From positions 62,001-126,000 of the forward strand of contig NZ_JOFH01000023.1 in the NCBI RefSeq assembly GCF_000721235.1: a stretch of DNA of 64,000 bases, given 5' to 3'. A program made the position numbers and the translations under genes. Each line of letters starts with the position of its first letter. Position 1 is the stretch's first letter. Positions 18,953 to 27,144 of this stretch are shown here, one piece after another. Under the pieces are notes generated by a model that was given only the letters and a program-made list of their open reading frames with translations, ran no database searches and was not told the origin of the DNA. Origin of the DNA: Streptomyces olivaceus (GTDB lineage: Bacteria; Actinomycetota; Actinomycetes; Streptomycetales; Streptomycetaceae).

Positions 18953-21597
18953 CCGTCCACCCCCACGAGGTCGTCCTCCCCTGCCCCGGGCCCGGGGCGC
19001 CCGCGACGCCCGCGCTCCGTGCCCGTCCCGACGCCGGCGGCACAGACCGCCTCACCCAACCGCCGCGCCCCGCCCTGCGCTCCCCCGCCCCGCGCCGCTG
19101 CGCCCGCTTCCCCGCAGCCCGCCGCATCGCCCCGCCCCGCCCGGTCCTCCCCGGCATCGCCCCGGCTCCCGCGACCGTGCCCGGCGTCGGCCCGGCCCGC
19201 GCCGTCCTCCCCGGCATCGCCCCGGCCCAGGAGCAGCCGGACCACCGGCAGTACGGCGTCGGCCCGCCCGGTGTCGAGGCCGGCCGCGAAACCCGGTATG
19301 CCGGCCCCGGCCGTCGTCACGCTCCCCCGCGCCTCCGGCCCCCGCCGGACCAGTTCGCCCAGGCCGCGGCGCACCCCGGACTCGTAGGCCGAGAAGGTGC
19401 GTCGCAGCAGCGGGAGTACGTCCCTGAAGGACTCCGCCGGGACGCCGGTCAGCCACGCGTCGACCAGGGCGAGCAGCCGCTCGTCGTGGAGCAGGAGCAT
19501 GCCGCCGCCCGAGCCGCCTCCGACGAAGCCCTCGATCCACGCCGCCGCGTCCTGCGGCGGCGTCCCCCGGGACAGTGCCAGGCCCATGAGCCGCGCCGCC
19601 GCGGCCGGTGCCAACTCCCCGTCGTCGAGCAGCAGCCGTACGGCGCGCCCCCGGACGACGCCGGGCACGGTGTCCCGCCCGGAGAGGATCCGCAGCACGG
19701 TCCGCCAGCGCGACCGCAGGTCGCCGTGGGCGTCGGCACCGGTGCCCACGTCGGCGAGCAGGCCGACCGCTCCGTGCACGGCGTCCACGTGAGAGCGCAT
19801 CTCGTCGGCCGCGTCGGCGTCCAGGGCGGCGCAGGCGGCGGGCAGGCCGACGAAGACGCGCTCGGCGAGGCCCGCAGCGACCTCGGACAGCGCCCGGGTG
19901 CCGGTGCCGCGCACGTCGCCGTACCGCAGGGAGCGGACCAGGGCCGGCAGCGCCTGTGCCAGGTGGCCGACGTCCGTGTCGAGCGCCGCGCGGTCGGCGA
20001 GTATCCGCATCACCGGCGGCAAGGCGTCCGGCAGTTCGGCCAGCAGGCAGCGTTCGGCGAGTGCCGTGACCTCGGCGAGTTCCCTGGCGGTCACCGCGTC
20101 CGCCTCGGCCCTGGCGGTCGCCGCGGTGAGCACGGTCGTGCCCCACACGCCGGCCTCGGCGACCCGCACCGACAGTTCCGGCTCCCAGCGCAGCCGCCAC
20201 GTCTCCCGGAACGTCCCCGTACTGCCCCGCGAGGCGGCCGGCTCGCCCCAGCCGACGCCGAGCAGACGCAGCCGGTGCAGCAGTCTGCTGCGCCCGGCGT
20301 CGGTCTCCTTGCGCAGGTCGAGTTCGAGCTCGCGTTCCGCCGCCTGCGGTGCGAGCCGCAGCCGCCGCTGGAGCCGGGCCAGGTCCCGCTGCAGCGGCAC
20401 GGCGGGCGCCCGCTCGGGAACCGCCCCCAGCACGTCCCCCACCACCAGGCGGTCGTGGACCAGCGCCAGCGGAACGTCCGAGCCGTCGCACATCACCGCC
20501 CGTACGGCGTCCGTCGTCTCGCCCAGTCCGGGCAGCGGGCGCCCGCGCAGTACCGCCAGGGTCTCGGCCAGCCGCGCCGCCTCGATGACATGCGCCGGGG
20601 AGACGATCCGGTCCTCCGCCCGCAGCAACCCGGCCACCTTGGTGAGCCAGCGCTCGACGGGACGGTCGACGGCGGCGAACAGGTGCCCGTACCAGCCCGG
20701 TGACTCGATGCCGGCGCCGTACCCGCCCGCCCGGGAGAGCCTGCGATGGGTCCAGGGCACCCAGGTCGTGTCCACCTTGGTCCGTGGCAGTCCCCTCAGC
20801 AGCGCCCGGTCGGCCGCGACGGCGGCCCTGCGCCGCAGGGCGGGCACGTGCCACGCCCCGCACACCACGGCCACCCGCTGGTCGAACTCCCGCCGGGCCG
20901 CCCGCACCTGGAGCCGCATATGGGCCTCCCGCACGAGGTCCCGCTCGTCCTCCTCCCCCGTCTCCCGCAGTGCCGCCATGGCCTCCTCCAGCGCGGTGAA
21001 CGGCGCGAGTGCGTCTCCGTCACCGGCGCCCCGGTGCTCGACGACGTCCTCCCACCAGCGCTCGGGATCGTCGTGGCCCGCGGCCGCGGCGAGGGCGGCG
21101 AGCGGATCACCCCGCACGTCGGAGGAGACGGCACCGGTCGCCTCCCGCTGCCCCGGCCCCAGCTCCTCCTCCCCCGAGGCCGAGGCCGGCGTGTCCGCCG
21201 TCCCCCAGGCCAGCGTGTGCGCGGCCGGGAGGTCGATGAAACGGGCCGGTACGTCGTGTGCGAGGGCCCAGCGGACCGCCACCCACTCCGGGGAGAACTC
21301 GGCCATCGGCCAGAAGGCCGAGCGGCCCGGCTCGTCCACGGCGTGGGCGAGCAGTGCCACCGGCGGGCGCATGTCCGGGTCCGCGGCCAGCGGAATCAAC
21401 GCGTCGGCCTCGGGCGGCCCTTCGATCAGCACGACCCCGGGGCGGGCCGCCTCCAGCGCCGCCCGCACGGCCCGGGCCGACCCCGGACCGTGATGACGCA
21501 CCCCCAGAAGCAGGGGCCCACCGTCGAACCCGGCGGCGCCCCGCTGGTCTCCGGCGCGGTCCGGGCCGCCGCTCCCGGCGGTGTCAGTGCCCGGCAC
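18949..21597 (-). CDS. DUF5682 protein with TIKI/TraB-like motifs
   Basis: 882 residues from GTG 21597, which has AGGGGGA six bases upstream. The N-terminal ~260 residues show LLLGVRHHGPGSARAV (H35, H36), VVLIEGPPEAD (E59) and VAVVCGAWHVPAL (H250). The spacing and form recall the GxxH...E...GxxH motifs of the EreA/ChaN/TraB/TIKI superfamily, so a metal-dependent hydrolase is possible; this is inference. The C-terminal ~600 residues are helical and repeat-like, ending in a Gly/Arg/Ala-rich run. It is coupled to the VWA gene by ATGA but sits 243 bp after the MoxR gene. From memory, E. coli YehM belongs to the same family. Confidence 0.85.
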   Translation of the reverse strand: MPGTDTAGSGGPDRAGDQRGAAGFDGGPLLLGVRHHGPGSARAVRAALEAARPGVVLIEGPPEADALIPLAADPDMRPPVALLAHAVDEPGRSAFWPMAEFSPEWVAVRWALAHDVPARFIDLPAAHTLAWGTADTPASASGEEELGPGQREATGAVSSDVRGDPLAALAAAAGHDDPERWWEDVVEHRGAGDGDALAPFTALEEAMAALRETGEEDERDLVREAHMRLQVRAARREFDQRVAVVCGAWHVPALRRRAAVAADRALLRGLPRTKVDTTWVPWTHRRLSRAGGYGAGIESPGWYGHLFAAVDRPVERWLTKVAGLLRAEDRIVSPAHVIEAARLAETLAVLRGRPLPGLGETTDAVRAVMCDGSDVPLALVHDRLVVGDVLGAVPERAPAVPLQRDLARLQRRLRLAPQAAERELELDLRKETDAGRSRLLHRLRLLGVGWGEPAASRGSTGTFRETWRLRWEPELSVRVAEAGVWGTTVLTAATARAEADAVTARELAEVTALAERCLLAELPDALPPVMRILADRAALDTDVGHLAQALPALVRSLRYGDVRGTGTRALSEVAAGLAERVFVGLPAACAALDADAADEMRSHVDAVHGAVGLLADVGTGADAHGDLRSRWRTVLRILSGRDTVPGVVRGRAVRLLLDDGELAPAAAARLMGLALSRGTPPQDAAAWIEGFVGGGSGGGMLLLHDERLLALVDAWLTGVPAESFRDVLPLLRRTFSAYESGVRRGLGELVRRGPEARGSVTTAGAGIPGFAAGLDTGRADAVLPVVRLLLGRGDAGEDGAGRADAGHGRGSRGDAGEDRAGRGDAAGCGEAGAAARGGGAQGGARRLGEAVCAAGVGTGTERGRRGRPGPGAGEDDLVGVDG

Positions 21598-21840
21598 GCC
21601 GTCCCCCTCGTCCGCGGCTCCACCGCTTCCGGCTCCACGTCGAGTCCCCGTCGTCCCCCACAGAACCGATCACCGCATAACCGTTGCCCGCATAACCGAT
21701 CACCGCTGCCTCCGCCCCGTTCCGTGTTCGCATCCCCGTCCCCGTCCCTCTCCCCGTGCCAGATCCGGTGCCTCTGCCTCTGCCTGTGCCTGTGGCGGTT
21801 CCCGTACCTGCCGCTGCCGCCGCCCCCGCCCCTGCGCCGT

Positions 21841-22962
21841 TCACGCGCTGATCTCCCGGCAGGCCCGATAGAAGTCCTGCCAGCCCTCGCGCTCCCGGAC
21901 CACCGTCTCCAGGTACTCCTGCCAGACGACCCGGTCGGTGGCCGGATCACGAACGACGGCGCCGAGCACGCCAGCGGCGACGTCGCCGGGCCGCAGCACC
22001 CCGTCGCCGAAGTGGGCGGACAGCGCGAGTCCGCCGGTGACGACCGAGATGGCCTCGGCCGTCGACAGCGTTCCGCTGGGCGACTTCACCTTCGTGCGCC
22101 CGTCACTCGTCAGCCCGTCGCGCAACTCCCGGAAAACGGTGACGACCCGGCGGATCTCGTCGACGCCGACGGGCACCGGCGGCAGGTCGAGGGACCGGCC
22201 GATCTGGTCGACACGGCGCGTGACGATCTCGACCTCCGCCTCGGCGCTCTCGGGCAGCGGCAGCACCACGGTGTTGAAGCGGCGCCGCAGGGCGCTGGAG
22301 AGCTCGTTGACCCCGCGGTCGCGGTCGTTGGCGGTGGCGATGAGATTGAAGCCGCCCACCGCCTGCACCTCCTGGCCCAGCTCCGGTATCGGCAGGGTCT
22401 TCTCCGACAGGACGGTGATGAGGGTGTCCTGGACGTCGGCCGGGATGCGGGTCAGCTCCTCCACCCGTGCGGTCATCCCCTCCGCCATGGCCCGCATGAC
22501 CGGGCTGGGCACGAGGGCCTCGCGGCTGGGACCGCGGGCGAGGAGCTGCGCGTAGTTCCACCCGTAGCGGATGGCTTCCTCCGGGGTGCCGGCCGTCCCC
22601 TGGACCAGCAGGGTGGAGTCCCCACTGACGGCCGCGGCGAGATGCTCGGACACCCACGTCTTCGCGGTGCCCGGCACACCGAGAAGGAGCAGGGCGCGGT
22701 CGGTGGCGAGCGTGCTGACGGCGACCTCGACGACGCGCCGCGGGCCCACGTACTTCGGTGTGATCACCGTGCCGTCGGGCAGGGCACCCCCGAGCAGGTA
22801 GGTGGCGACGGCCCACGGCGACAGCCTCCAGCGGGCCGGACGCGGCCGGTCGTCCTGCACGGCCAGCGCCGCCAGTTCGGCCCCGAACGCGTCCTCGGCG
22901 TGCGGCCGCAGCACTTCGGCGGGCGTCGAAGGTGCGGTCGTCGGCTCCACGGACACAGGCAT
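21841..22962 (-). CDS. MoxR-family AAA+ ATPase of the MoxR-VWA island
   Basis: 373 residues, preceded by GGAGGGGGAA. AAA+ features are Walker A GVPGTAKT (95-102), a Walker B at RVEELTRIP in which Glu-Glu (168-169) stands where Asp-Glu is usual, sensor 1 IATAND (N212) and an arginine-finger run LRRRFN (226-228). MoxR proteins form hexamers that remodel or load metal-dependent partners, usually with a VWA protein. The gene order ATPase-DUF5682-VWA leftward, with SWIM-DUF5691 rightward, resembles E. coli yehL-yehM-yehP-yehQ as I recall it. It shares a 131-bp divergent promoter with the SWIM gene. Confidence 0.93.
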   Translation of the reverse strand: MPVSVEPTTAPSTPAEVLRPHAEDAFGAELAALAVQDDRPRPARWRLSPWAVATYLLGGALPDGTVITPKYVGPRRVVEVAVSTLATDRALLLLGVPGTAKTWVSEHLAAAVSGDSTLLVQGTAGTPEEAIRYGWNYAQLLARGPSREALVPSPVMRAMAEGMTARVEELTRIPADVQDTLITVLSEKTLPIPELGQEVQAVGGFNLIATANDRDRGVNELSSALRRRFNTVVLPLPESAEAEVEIVTRRVDQIGRSLDLPPVPVGVDEIRRVVTVFRELRDGLTSDGRTKVKSPSGTLSTAEAISVVTGGLALSAHFGDGVLRPGDVAAGVLGAVVRDPATDRVVWQEYLETVVREREGWQDFYRACREISA

Positions 22963-23015
22963 GGCTGATTCCCCCTCCAGCTCGGCCGGTTCGATCTGTC
23001 ATCCACCGTGCACCA

Positions 23016-23075
23016 CGCCACTGACAATCGCTCTGACCAGCGAAAACGCTCGCCGTCGGCCCGTTGTCAGTGGCG
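23016..23075. promoter_or_regulatory. Divergent promoter with a perfect 12-bp inverted repeat
   Basis: CGCCACTGACAA (23016-23027) and TTGTCAGTGGCG (23064-23075) are exact inverted copies 36 bp apart, between the divergent MoxR (start 22962) and SWIM (start 23094) genes. Each arm places TTGTCA pointing toward its own gene. On the right, TACCTT at 23081-23086 lies seven bases before the ATG, as for a leaderless transcript. The arms could be a shared operator or mirrored promoter elements that co-regulate both halves of the island. Confidence 0.65.
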
Positions 23076-23093
23076 GGTCCTACCTTCGATGGC

Positions 23094-24455
23094 ATGACTC
23101 AGCAGGGGGTGCGCTGGACCGTGGAGCAGGTGCTGACGCTGGCGCCGGACGCGGCGTCGCGCGAGGCGGGGAGCAGGCTCGGCGCGGCCGGCCCCTGGTC
23201 CGGGGTGGGGAGTTCCGACGGGGGGACGGTGTGGGGACTGTGCGAGGGAAGCGGCAGCGAGCCGTACCGGACGGTCGTCACGGTCGCGGACGGGACCGGG
23301 CCCGCGTTCCGGTGCGACTGCTCCAGCCGCAAGCTCCCGTGCAAGCACGCGCTGGGACTGCTGTTGCTCTGGGCGGGCGGGGCCGGGGCGGTGCCGGAGG
23401 CCGAGGCACCGGCCTGGACGCGGCCCTGGCCCGTCGAGCGGCGCGCGGGCGCGGGGCGGGAGAGGAAGGGGCCGGCGGCCGGCCCGCACGGCGCGGCCGG
23501 TACCGGCGACCCGGAGGCGGCACGACGCCGTGCGGAGCAGCGGGCGGGGCGGATCACCGCGGGCGTGACGGATCTGGAGCAACGGCTGACGGACCTGCTG
23601 CGCGGCGGCCTGGCGGGCGCGGAACAGCCGGGGTACGCGCTGTGGGAGGAGACGGCGGCCCGCATGGTCGACGCCCAGGCGCCCGGACTGGCCCTTCGGG
23701 TGCGGGAGCTGGGGGCCATACCGTCGTCGGGTCCCGGCTGGCCGGTCCGGCTGCTGGAGGAGTGCGCCCTGCTGCACCTGCTCGGCCGGGGCTGGCTCCA
23801 CCGCGAGCGGCTGCCGGACGCGCTGGCCGCGACGGTCCGTTCCCGGGTGGGTCTGCCGACGTCGGCGGACGGCTCTCCGGTGCGGGACCGCTGGCTGGTC
23901 GTCGCTCGGTACGACACGGCGGACGCGCGGCTGACGACCCGCCGCACCTGGCTGTACGGAGCGGAGGAGGAGCGCGCCGTGCTGCTCCTCTCCTACGGCG
24001 CGGGCGGTCGGCCCCTGGAGCCGGCACTGCCCGTGGGACTCGCCCTGGACGCGGAGGTGTCGGCGTACCCGGACACCGGTCGGCGGCGCGGAGCCCTGGG
24101 CCGCCGGTTCGGACCGCCCGCACCCGCCCGGACACGCCCGCGCGGGGTGACGGCCGCCCGGGCCGCCGCCGACTACGGCGAGACGCTCCGCGAGGACCCG
24201 TGGCTGGAATCGGTGCCGGTGGCACTGGAGCGGGTGGTCCCGGTACCGGACGGCGACGCTTGGCAACTGGCGGACGCCGACTCGGACACGGCGCTGCCGC
24301 TCACCCCGGCGACCGGGAACCGGCCCGGCCTGTGGCGCCTGGTCGCCCTGTCGGGCGGCGCCCCCGTGACGGTCTTCGGGGAGTGCGGTCACCGCGGCTT
24401 CACTCCGCTGACGGCCTGGCCGACCGGACCGGGCCCGGCGGTACCGCTGTGCTGA
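23094..24455 (+). CDS. SWIM zinc-finger protein of the MoxR-VWA island
   Basis: 453 residues from ATG 23094. There is no ribosome-binding site, so translation may be leaderless; an earlier in-frame start at 23064 lies inside the promoter repeat. The SWIM motif CDCSSRKLPCKH (C74, C76, C83, H85; CxCx6CxH) sits near the N terminus, as in E. coli YehQ. SWIM fingers bind DNA or proteins and occur in recombination mediators, transposases and MEKK1. The rest is a Gly/Arg/Ala-rich linker and a ~280-residue mixed domain without a motif I know. It is followed 88 bp later by the DUF5691 gene on the same strand. Confidence 0.9.
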   Translation: MTQQGVRWTVEQVLTLAPDAASREAGSRLGAAGPWSGVGSSDGGTVWGLCEGSGSEPYRTVVTVADGTGPAFRCDCSSRKLPCKHALGLLLLWAGGAGAVPEAEAPAWTRPWPVERRAGAGRERKGPAAGPHGAAGTGDPEAARRRAEQRAGRITAGVTDLEQRLTDLLRGGLAGAEQPGYALWEETAARMVDAQAPGLALRVRELGAIPSSGPGWPVRLLEECALLHLLGRGWLHRERLPDALAATVRSRVGLPTSADGSPVRDRWLVVARYDTADARLTTRRTWLYGAEEERAVLLLSYGAGGRPLEPALPVGLALDAEVSAYPDTGRRRGALGRRFGPPAPARTRPRGVTAARAAADYGETLREDPWLESVPVALERVVPVPDGDAWQLADADSDTALPLTPATGNRPGLWRLVALSGGAPVTVFGECGHRGFTPLTAWPTGPGPAVPLC

Positions 24456-24543
24456 CCCGCGCCGCACGGGGCGCGCCCGACCACGCAAGAGCCCGAGGGG
24501 ACTTGAGGACGACCAGGGATCCAGGAGATCAGAGGGGAACCGT

Positions 24544-26187
24544 ATGACCAGGGTGGACGCCCTTCCGCCCGGCGGCTCTGCAGCCGCCGCCCCAGCCGTC
24601 TGGGAGGCACTCGTCACCTCGGCCCTGCTCGGGACGGACCGGCGCACGCCGCCCGGAAGCGGACACGGTCCGGGGGCGCCGGAGGCGCTGCTGGACGCGG
24701 CCGCCGCCGAGACCGTCCGCCGTCGGGCCGGGCTGCGGCCGGCCCGGGCCGCGCGACGCCCGGACCCCGCTCCCGGGGATCCCCGCCCCGCGCTCCCGGC
24801 CGCCGCCGCCCACCGGCTCACCATGCTGCTCGCCGACCGCCCCGGTCCGGCGGCCGGCGGGCGCCGGGGCGGCGCGCCCGATCTGATGGAGTTGCTGCCC
24901 CAGTGGCTGGCGACGGCCAACGCCCGTGGTTTCGCGGCCCCTCCGGAGGCCCTCCCGGCACTGCTGGACGCGGCCCGGGGGCGTACGGACCTGCGGCCGG
25001 CGGTGCTGGCGTTCGCCGGGCCGCGTGCCGTCTGGCTGGCCCGGTTGAATCCGGACTGGCGGTTCGCGCTGCGTGCCATGCCGGGCGTGGGACCAGTGCC
25101 GCCCGGCTCCGATGCCGAGGAGCGGGTGCGACGGCTCTGGGACGAGGGCCTGTTCGCCGAACGGGTCGCGCTCCTTGCGGCTCTGCGGACCCGTAACGCG
25201 GGCGGTGCGCGGGAGTTGCTGGCCTCGACCTGGGCGGCGGAGCGTGCCGAGGACCGGCTGATGTTCCTCGACTCGCTGCGCACGGGGCTGGATGCCGCGG
25301 ACGAGCCGTTCCTCGAAGAGGCGTTGGCCGACCGCAGTCGCAACGTACGGGCGACAGCGGCGGAGTTGCTGTCGGCGCTGCCGGGTTCGGCGCTGGCCGG
25401 GCGCATGGCGGCACGGGCCGTGACGTGCGTGTCGCTCGACCGCGCCCTCGTCCCGCCGGCGATCGCCGTCGAGGCGCCCCACGAGTGCGATGCGGGCATG
25501 GAGCGGGACGGGGTGGTGTCCAGCCCCCCGGCGGGGCGGGGAGAACGGTCGTGGTGGTTCGGTCAGCTGGTGGAGGCCGCTCCGCTCCGGACCTGGTCGG
25601 CGCGGCTCGGCGGTCGCGGTCCCGAGGAGATCGTCGCCCTGCCCGTGTCGGACGGCTGGGGTGGCGAGCTGCACGCGGCGTGGTGCCGGGCGGCGGTGCG
25701 GCAGGGCGACGGCGCGTGGGCGAGGGCGCTGCTGGGAGCGCCCACGGCCCCCGAGGCCGGCGGTCCGGGGGCGGTGTCCCTGGCCGAGCGGGCGAAACTG
25801 CTCGGCACGCTGGACGCGGAGGAACGGGCCGCCTGGGTCGCCGGGTTCATCGCGACACACGGTCTGTCCGAGGCGTTCCAGCTGCTCGGCATGTGCGGGG
25901 TGCCCTGGGCGGTGCCGCTGGGGCGGGCCGTGGTCGACGCGCTCGACATCGCCCGGGACGCCGGAAGTTATCCGTGGAGTTTCAGCGGTGTCATGGGCCT
26001 GGCCGAGCGCTGCCTCGACCCGGCGGAGGCGGGCCGCCTCGACGCGCTGCTGGCGACACCCGACGAGCCTGAGAACGCGTCGCCGGGAGCCGGAAGTTAC
26101 TGGGCGGAGGCGTTCCAACGGCTCGTGACGACCCTGCGGCTGCGGGCGGCGATGGCCGGGGAACTGGAGGGAGGACGGGAAGAGTAG
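24544..26187 (+). CDS. DUF5691 protein of the MoxR-VWA island
   Basis: 547 residues, start ATG 24544 with AGGGGAA upstream. It opens with VWEALVTSALLGTDRRTPP, typical of DUF5691 as I recall it. The middle contains HEAT-like helical repeats (ADRSRNVRATAAELLSALPG; LLASTWAAERAEDRLMFLDS), and later come RWS-type segments such as WGGELHAAWCRAAVRQGD. No enzymatic motif is visible. HEAT-like solenoids bind proteins, so it may be a scaffold for the SWIM or ATPase partner. It ends 44 bp from the convergent icmB stop, with a short hairpin between. Confidence 0.85.
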   Translation: MTRVDALPPGGSAAAAPAVWEALVTSALLGTDRRTPPGSGHGPGAPEALLDAAAAETVRRRAGLRPARAARRPDPAPGDPRPALPAAAAHRLTMLLADRPGPAAGGRRGGAPDLMELLPQWLATANARGFAAPPEALPALLDAARGRTDLRPAVLAFAGPRAVWLARLNPDWRFALRAMPGVGPVPPGSDAEERVRRLWDEGLFAERVALLAALRTRNAGGARELLASTWAAERAEDRLMFLDSLRTGLDAADEPFLEEALADRSRNVRATAAELLSALPGSALAGRMAARAVTCVSLDRALVPPAIAVEAPHECDAGMERDGVVSSPPAGRGERSWWFGQLVEAAPLRTWSARLGGRGPEEIVALPVSDGWGGELHAAWCRAAVRQGDGAWARALLGAPTAPEAGGPGAVSLAERAKLLGTLDAEERAAWVAGFIATHGLSEAFQLLGMCGVPWAVPLGRAVVDALDIARDAGSYPWSFSGVMGLAERCLDPAEAGRLDALLATPDEPENASPGAGSYWAEAFQRLVTTLRLRAAMAGELEGGREE

Positions 26188-26194
26188 CAAGTGT

Positions 26195-26213
26195 GCCCCG
26201 GCGGCACCGGGGC
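26195..26213. terminator. Short bidirectional hairpin between DUF5691 and icmB
   Basis: GCCCCGG (26195-26201) and CCGGGGC (26207-26213), a perfect 7-bp stem with a 5-nt loop, lies in the 43 bp between two convergent stop codons. Confidence 0.6.
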
Positions 26214-26230
26214 GGCTCGGGTCGCGACGG

Positions 26231-26647
<417 letters not shown>

Positions 26648-27144
26648 CACTGCCTCCATGAAGCGACTACATCCAACCGTACGGACAAGTACCGCACACT
26701 TCACCGATGCCGTACACACGGGCACGGCATCCATATCGACACACGCCGCCCAAGTGCGCCAAGTACGCGAAGTGCGCGGAGCGTGCGCTCCCACGGACGC
26801 GAAGCCCCGCACCACCGGGTCCGACGAAGTGAACGAACGTTATCCCCAGCATCCCGCAGCCGACAGTTTCGCGGTGGATACAGAGGGGGAAATCACACGG
26901 TGGGACACGTTCGCCGCCCCCGGCTCGGGGCGCGGTGATCGAAACGCGCAGGAGAGCCGCGGCGAGGCGGGACAAGGCAGCGGCGGACGACGACGGCATC
27001 GCCGACGCAGGACGCACCCGTCCGGCCAAACCTCGCAAACCTCACCCACCACTGGTGTCACGGCTCTCCAACAAGGGCACACGGGGGATTAAGGGCACAC
27101 GGGGGACAGAGGCGTCCCTGCGCGTGCCGACAGGAGGTCGGCCC
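26648..27144. other. Divergent intergenic region with direct repeats (icmB / lipase)
   Basis: 497 bp without a supported gene. It carries three 9-bp tandem units AAGT(G/A)CGC(C/G) at 26752-26778, about 105 bp upstream of icmB, and two 16-bp copies of AAGGGCACACGGGGGA at 27073-27088 and 27091-27106, just before the lipase ribosome-binding site. These are candidate regulator sites for the two divergent genes; no known motif was recognised. Confidence 0.6.

Noticed and set aside
21584..21844. 86-codon frame between MoxR and DUF5682
   Set aside because: Gly/Ala/Thr/Arg repeats and overlap with both neighbours; kept only as a note on the gap, because nothing else supports translation.
26648..26815. 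N-terminal extension of IcmB
   Set aside because: The frame stays open, but the added part has no family similarity and the ATG at 26647 has a good GGAGG site.
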